From Dromaius novaehollandiae (Eukaryota; Chordata; Aves; Casuariiformes; Dromaiidae), in assembly GCF_036370855.1 (NCBI RefSeq), contig NC_088100.1, positions 131,429,585 to 131,493,584 on the forward strand: a stretch of DNA of 64,000 nt, in the 5' to 3' direction. The notes beneath the pieces are model-generated. The model was given only the letters and a program-made list of their open reading frames with translations, ran no database searches and was not told where the DNA came from. Position numbers and translations under genes: made by a program. This document shows positions 57,363-64,000 of the stretch, piece after piece. Within the stretch, counting starts at the first letter, position 1, and each line of letters starts with the position of its first letter.

Positions 57363-60300
57363 TTAATACTTGAAACTTGAATACGGACTTTTTCAAAAAT
57401 AAATGTAGTTTTCGAAACTCATCCACAGCATATACAAAATAAGAGTTTGACATGATTTGCTGATGGTAGAATTCTGATAGCTGGAGTCTATTTTCACCTC
57501 AAATTTTCAAAGACTAAAGAGATTCCAAATCGGTTCACACTTCATTGCTGTGAAGTTCAGCCCCATATGAATAAATGTCACTTTTAACAAATTGCTTTTT
57601 TTTTTAACCATTCTTCTTCATTTTTATGCATGTGGCTATTTTCAATTTCAGCTTTTACATAATGCTTTTATGTGAGTATATGCTTGGTCTCTGTAAAAGC
57701 ATGACTATGAATGCTGTTGTTTAGAAGAAAAATATCATTACATGCTATTGGATTTTAAGAGTATCCCTTATTTTGCTCTCTTTAATAAGAATACTTAGAA
57801 AAGCAGAAAAATTCCAGAGGACATGACACCTCAGGTAACAGCAATTTGTGTGTATTATTTGACTAGTCTGTATTAAGTTATAGTAAGGACTGTGTGGTAA
57901 AATATGACCTGGATTAAATGAAGTCATTGGTAATCAAGCTAGCTCCCATTTGTGTACATATATATGTGACAATAGGGATATTGAATTTATGATCAGAAGT
58001 TATCGTCGGCAAGTGCATTATGATAGGTTGATATATATCAATTATTATGTATTTAACTGCTGTTATGTATAGATTTTATTAAGATGAAATCCTGCAGTGT
58101 TTCACAGATATAAGTGATTCAAATTCCAGTATAAATTTGAGGTAAAGGTGATCAGGGAAAATCCTTCCAACCGCAAATGGAGTGAGCCCCTGACAGTGGG
58201 ACCGTGTGGGACCACCAAATGAGAACATGTAGGCAGCACTGTATGGAGTCTGGCTGCACGTGAGGTTGATGGCAAGGGAGAGTAAATCAAAGTTAGCTTT
58301 GAAGTTTGTCTATTACTGTAATTCATTTGAGGAAAAAAGGCATCTATACATACTAGGAACTTGAAAGCAGAGACTTGCAGTCACTAAAGCAAGATGAGGT
58401 ATGACCATAGATTTAAGGATGCTTTGCGTCATGGAAGTAGGGTGTGGGCGGACGGCCAGGTGCCTAGTAAATAGGTCATGTGCAAGAATACTGGAGAGAT
58501 TCAGTCCTGGCTTGTATGTTTATTTTTAAGAGAATTATTGTCTGGCAGCGCATGCTATGTTGCTCATAGTTGCCTATTACACCTCACAAATGAAAAAGTA
58601 TAGTCTTCCTGACACATGCGGTAGGCAAGTAGAGATATTGAGATTCTTGAATACATGATATGGTGGCTGTTAACATGAAAAGGGATTAATTATTTAATTT
58701 AGAGAGAGTAATGATTTGGTTTTGAATAAAATGCACAGAAGACAAAATGAGACAAGGCTACTTCTACTGGTTTACGCAGAGCAACCTCCCATTTTAAAAA
58801 TTATCATGATCTAAAAAAGTAAAATTTTTGTAAAAGTCAGGCGGAGGTTGGGTATGCACAGCAGTGGGAAAACATCCTTTCCTCCTTCTTTAGCACTTTT
58901 GGACTTCCTTTCAGTTACAGTGCCCACCATGAAGGAATAACAGAAATCAAGTAAATTGCAGTGTTTATATTTAGACACTTTAACAGATATGAAAATGTGG
59001 GGATCTAAAATATGCAGATATATCGATTTGATTTGCACTGCCGTTCTATCATTTTGTTTCAAGTTGGACAACAGATGTAGCGCACTAAGGAAGTTTTTCT
59101 GTAGTAGTTTCAAGTATTCTCTTGCTACACTAGTCAGATACTTTTGTATGATGATTTTTATGCTTCCTTAGAAGGAGGAAATTGAGCTCTCAAATTAGAT
59201 AATAACACAATAGTGTGTGTTTACTTTGATTCGAGTAGCCAGCCTCATAAAATGAAAGTCTCACATGTGAATAAAAGGTTGCAAGGCTGCAGCCTAATAG
59301 ATTATATGCAAAGAACTGTCAGACGTCTGAAGTGAGCAAAGCATAAGGCTGTCCTCTAATTTCTTAATTTTGGGAGTTTTGATACCACTTGTACTTAAAG
59401 TTAGTATTAATCATAGGGAAAAAATGCAACCTTTCTCCCTTTAATCTTTCTCCGATTAATCAACATTTATAAATACAGTAACACGTTTCAGATGTTACTA
59501 ATGTATTTTTATCTGGGGATTGCTTAACACGCATAATAAAATAGGTCTGTCTGCTGAAACACAGCATAGTGGAATGCGGCATAGTGCTGCTTGAAAAATT
59601 AATCATCTCTTTTTTGGATTTTCATTAGGTGTAAGTGCTTTAGATAGCCATGGAAACACAGCTGTTGGTAAGATGGATCAAACATATTGCACAGTTGATC
59701 TACATCCTATCTTCTTACTTCTTGTGGCTAGTGTAAATATTTGTGTCTAACTATTTTTGAAGAAACATCCTTTCTATGTGCAATTGACTTTACAAGCAAA
59801 GGGAGTATATTAGGTGAAGCACTCTAATGAGATTGCTGATTAGCCAGTGAATGACCAGGGGTTTAGGACAGGAGGTGGCAGCCTTGAGTAGCAACTCTCT
59901 GCTCTTATTAAGCGCAGCTCCTGGTTGAAATAGGAGCTAGGCACAGATAACTCAGTATCTGAGCCCTTGTTCTTAAACACTGAAATGACCAGCAGCTTAG
60001 TTATTAAAGGTGGCAGCAGCTTGCTTTGTCCTTTTCGGCTGACACTTAGCAAAATGTAACAGAATTGTTTCACAGTTGCAATGTGGGGCTATGTGAGTTT
60101 TCTTAGATTTTGAAATATTTATACTAGTATCTGTAGAGGGAAAGACTGCAGCATAATGGAGAGGCAGAATTTACTCTGTCCCATTCTCTTCTGGGTTTGT
60201 TTCTTCTTACAAGGGAAAATCAAGTTGCAAACAAGAATAATCTCCAATAAAATACTGTACTGTTTTATTTTAATATGTATATCAACTTCTGGAAGGGCAG

Positions 60301-63300
60301 ATGATTATCCATTGCCTGGCTATGGTCTATATGCAGATTATAAGGTACTTGTATCTCCCTAATGAACTACCACAAAGTAAAGGCAAGAGAACCTACCATT
60401 GTTAAAAATGTCACTGGCTGAAATTTTCTAATCGACACAACAGTGCAGAACCTTGCACTTACCCTGCCTCAGCAGAGAGGGGAACTTGATGACATCATTG
60501 GTTTTTCCCTATGAAAATGCTTAGTTGGAAAAGGACAAAAAAAGATTAAATGAATCACAGTAGTTACATGCAACATCCCACTTTTAATCTTTTTGAATGA
60601 TGATCAAAATGTAGCCAGGGGAGTTCTCTAGCATTGCTTATTTCCAGTGGGTATTCACTGCAGAAATGTTGCTTTTAACTTGTTTTTATAAATTTTGTAT
60701 ATTTGTTGATTGATTTTCCCTAGAGCCTCAGATCTTAAAAATATGTCTTTTGGTCCAAATTTCAACTTAAAAATTTTTCATTTTGTTTCTAGCCCTTGTG
60801 GTTGTGGGAAAAATTTTTGTAACACAATTTTGAATGTGACATAAAGGCTCAGAAGCTGGCGTGGGGAGGAAGGACCAAGTCAGTTTTTTGGGGGGCACGG
60901 TGTTTAAGTTGCATTAATTTTTATTTCCTTTGTTATTTTTTTGAGGGGCCTAAGAATAGGCATTTACAATACTGTCTTTCGTACAAATTGTTAATATGTG
61001 AATCCTGTCATGGATTATTCAGGCTCTGTAGCCCAGCTGAAAGGGTTAATTGTGGCCAAGAAAGTATGAGCAGTACTGATGCATGTGAAAAGCCTTGCTT
61101 TAAAAGTTTACAAAGCAGCAAATCCTTTGAATAGAATCAGTTGCAGCTCTGCTTTACTCAGAAAATATACATGTGTGTAGACTACGTGAGTAAGCCTCAA
61201 TCCATAACAGAACTAATTTCCCATGTTTTTTGTCTGAGCCTGTAGACATAAAATATTGCCTTTTTCTTTCCCCCTGTGGCTGGAATCCTTTAGTTAAACT
61301 GTGCATGCACAAATCTGCCTGCTCCACGTAGACACAATAGTCTACATGGATGGATCTGAATGCAAGATCAAGCTATGTGTAATACTCAAGTCCTGTTAGC
61401 AGACATTGTCATGAAAACTGTTGTTTAGTCTTTTCATTAAACAAATATGTGTTAAGTTTGCATAAGCAGTCGCCCAGCCATGGCTTCCATACAGTCCTTT
61501 AATAACTAACAGGGTGTGGTGATTAAATTTCCTCAGAGGCTTTTCTCCCATCTGACTACCAAAGAGTAATTTATTCCTCAGTTAAGATCATCACTTGCTT
61601 GCTTTGTTTATTCACCTCCTTCATCTGTAGGAGATAAGTCAGTGAATTAATAGCTGTCTTTTTAGTGCATAAAGAGTGGTTCCTTGAGCCTGATTCCCTA
61701 AAGAAATAAGGCTTATGTGATCATACTCTGTCTATCCCAACATCCAGTGCTAATAATGTGGAACCCCCTTGACCATTTCATTTAAACACAGCAGAGAGAC
61801 ACAGGATTCCAGCCTTCCAGCTTCCTGTCAGTTTTATGAAAATGGGTTGCTGGGAGGGGGAGAGAGATCCTAGTACTGCCTTCTGCTGAGGGAGAATTTG
61901 CTGTGTGAACTCATTTCTTACCAGACAACTGAAAATTCATTCAAGCTCCCCTCTGAGGCACAAAACGCCAAGAGGCCAGCCTTCACTGGTTGCGTTGCCG
62001 CAACTTACTCGTGTGGAAATAACTCTAACTTGGGTGGGCAACACTAGCTGAAACATGGCACAGGTAGGTCTTACGTGTCCTTTGGCTTAATGGAAATTCT
62101 GCAGTGAGATGATAGCTATCACAATGTAAAAACATGCTTTTTCTTTGTACTGAATATGGGGCCATGCTGTGCCTCTCATATGTAGATGTGGCACTGGGAT
62201 ACGGTTGTCGTGAGGGTATTTCAGGTAACTCAGTCTTTAAACATTCCTTTATCATTCTGAAGGCAAGGAATGTGATGTTCTTGATGCTGAAAAGGGATTA
62301 AGCACACACAATTTCAGAGCTCCTGCATAGAAAGTGGCATTTGTTCATTTAGAACATACATGCTAAGTTTCAGTTACCAATATAAAGCAATTTTAGATTT
62401 ATTTGGGGTCAAGATGAGCACCTGTTTATGTGTGTGTGTTTGTTTTTTAAGTAAGACCACTGAAACTGTGAAACAATATGCAAAACTTGCCTCTTATACC
62501 TCCTCAGTACTGGTAAGCACTCTTAGCTGAAAGACTGAATCTAACCACTGTTCTGTATATAAGTTTAAACTAACCTTTTAATTTTCACTCATTCAAAGTC
62601 ATGTTTCTGGGACTAGAGAATGAGACAAAAATATTTGCTCTGTGAAAAAGTGCAATAATCCTGGGCCTTGTAATGTGTGTAATGCTGAAGAAATAGGGTT
62701 TCCTCTTTTAGCTAGGTGGTTTTGGAGTCTGAAAGACTCAATTTCTTTCATTTCTTGATTTTCTTAGGATAACAGTAGTTGCAGTCTTACCAAATTTGGA
62801 ACACGGGCAGAAGTTTTATTGCAGATCCAGATGCGTAGAGGAAAGAGATTTCCCATCCACAGCTACGTGGGTCCTTCTGGTATCTACCTACTGACCTGTC
62901 AGCGCAGCAGGTTTTGCGAATTCTCCCTAATTCACGTTAAGCAAAATTAGCCAGATTATTTTAAGAAGTTTAAAATCCTGATCTGAGATACGCCAGCTGA
63001 CTTTGCCTCACCTGATTTAGCACTGCTCCCATAAACTCTTCTGTTAGCACATCTGAGGAGTGGTGAGGAACTTCTGGCATCGTTAATCCTCTCCACTGGC
63101 ACTGCCAGATTTAGAGGAAGACATCTGTATGCGACACGAAAGCTTGCTGATAATGCACAAGCATATGGCAGCAGCAGGCAAGACTTCTGCCTCCACAAAA
63201 AAGGCCTGAATATCCCAGCTCAATAAACAGAAAAAAAAAAAAGAGAGATCATTACACTTCTACAACTTACACCAGTGAACCATCTAAACTTACACTGAGG

Positions 63301-64000
63301 AAAGTTCCAGGTAGATGAAAAAAGTGTATTTGAAGAAGTATTTAAGAGTTTGGGGCATGAAGATCTATTCTGAGGGTGGAAAAAAGTCCTCATTAAATAT
63401 ATATGACAGTTTTTAAGAGGAATGGGCAGTTCGAGTATAAGGGATAACCTCAGGCTGTGAATGGCAGGAGCAGATGTTTAGGAAATGCTAGTTCTTTGAA
63501 TGGTAGAAAAATCTAAGAGAAGTGACCAAGTTGGTCCATGAGCAGTGGAATCACAAGCCTGGTTTCCAATGGATTTGTGTCTCATAGTGGATTCTTTCAT
63601 GGCTAGTCAGGGACAAGCTCTGATCTAAGTTTTTCCCCTGGTCTTTGTGTCTGTCCTAGATGGATTGTCTCATGTCTGATAAGAACAGGGCTTTTGCTAC
63701 CTCCTTTCCCGTGGCTGGACACACCATTTGGATCTCTCCTTCCTCGCTGTGCACTAAACTTTTAACAACTGTACTTCTTGAAACCTCTGTTTCTCTTTCA
63801 AATTTAGTTGAAAACAGGCACTGGGTTCAGAAGCTATTTGAGGAAGAAATGAAGACAGTGGAATAGGCACTCATACACAAAATATGATGACAGGTCTTTT
63901 TCTCTTAGGAAATCGGAACAGTTAGAGAAGGCACTTCCCCCAAGCATGGTGATTACCCGCACCGACAAGGTCATCTCAAATTTGACTTGTTCTTGTTGGC

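Larger units (their letters stand above)
52601..64000. other. AT-rich intergenic DNA upstream of ACTR2
   Basis: No recognisable exon of a protein-coding gene on either strand. By remembered synteny the next gene is probably RAB1A beyond the window. Open frames up to 100 codons occur (for example 55510-55809 + and 58811-59113 -) without family resemblance or splice context. The stretch has few simple repeats (A-run at 54446-54460 and at 63231-63242) and several diverged SINE-like relics listed separately. Confidence 0.6.

Noticed and set aside
1-64000. CRISPR array, prokaryotic operon, provirus or endogenous viral genes
   Set aside because: No regularly spaced direct repeats, no ribosome-binding-site gene clusters and no recognisable gag/pol/env or LTR pair. 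The window is ordinary vertebrate DNA.

Overview
The window is vertebrate nuclear DNA and almost certainly avian (at least sauropsid). It has long introns with GT-AG splice sites, large CpG-rich blocks and very few interspersed repeats. One clear CR1 LINE 3' fragment is the only recognisable LINE. Two protein-coding genes are recognised, SPRED2 (+ strand) and ACTR2 (- strand). They converge tail to tail, the order I recall from the human 2p14 region (ACTR2 next to SPRED2). All gene names come from recognising encoded protein sequence by eye; no search was run.

Region by region: 1-9055 is the distal part of a large SPRED2 intron, with several CpG-rich patches. 9056-10469 holds the last two coding exons of SPRED2, ending in the complete cysteine-rich Sprouty-like domain. 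About 10470 to 13.02-13.23 kb is the SPRED2 3'UTR. About 13.2-22.9 kb is GC- and CpG-rich intergenic DNA with no gene I can recognise. Near 22.9 kb the composition changes to AT-rich, CpG-poor DNA that lasts through the body of ACTR2. ACTR2 runs leftwards from a CpG-island promoter (about 51.6-52.6 kb) to a 3' end near 25.9 kb. Its nine constitutive coding exons join in phase to a complete 394-residue Arp2. A 15-nt in-frame microexon (NNKKM) lies in intron 2 and would give a 399-residue isoform. From 52.6 kb to the end is AT-rich intergenic DNA, probably towards RAB1A by synteny, with a few ancient SINE-like relics.

Function: Arp2 is the nucleotide-binding actin-related subunit of the Arp2/3 complex, which nucleates branched actin filaments. 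SPRED2 is a membrane-associated inhibitor of Ras-ERK signalling. The two are neighbours by synteny and not known partners. I found no prokaryote-type, viral or otherwise exotic system. The best leads are the Arp2 D-loop microexon, a divergent GC-rich transcription unit at the ACTR2 promoter, the composition boundary, a UG repeat beside an ACTR2 splice donor, and the unassigned CpG-rich block between the genes.
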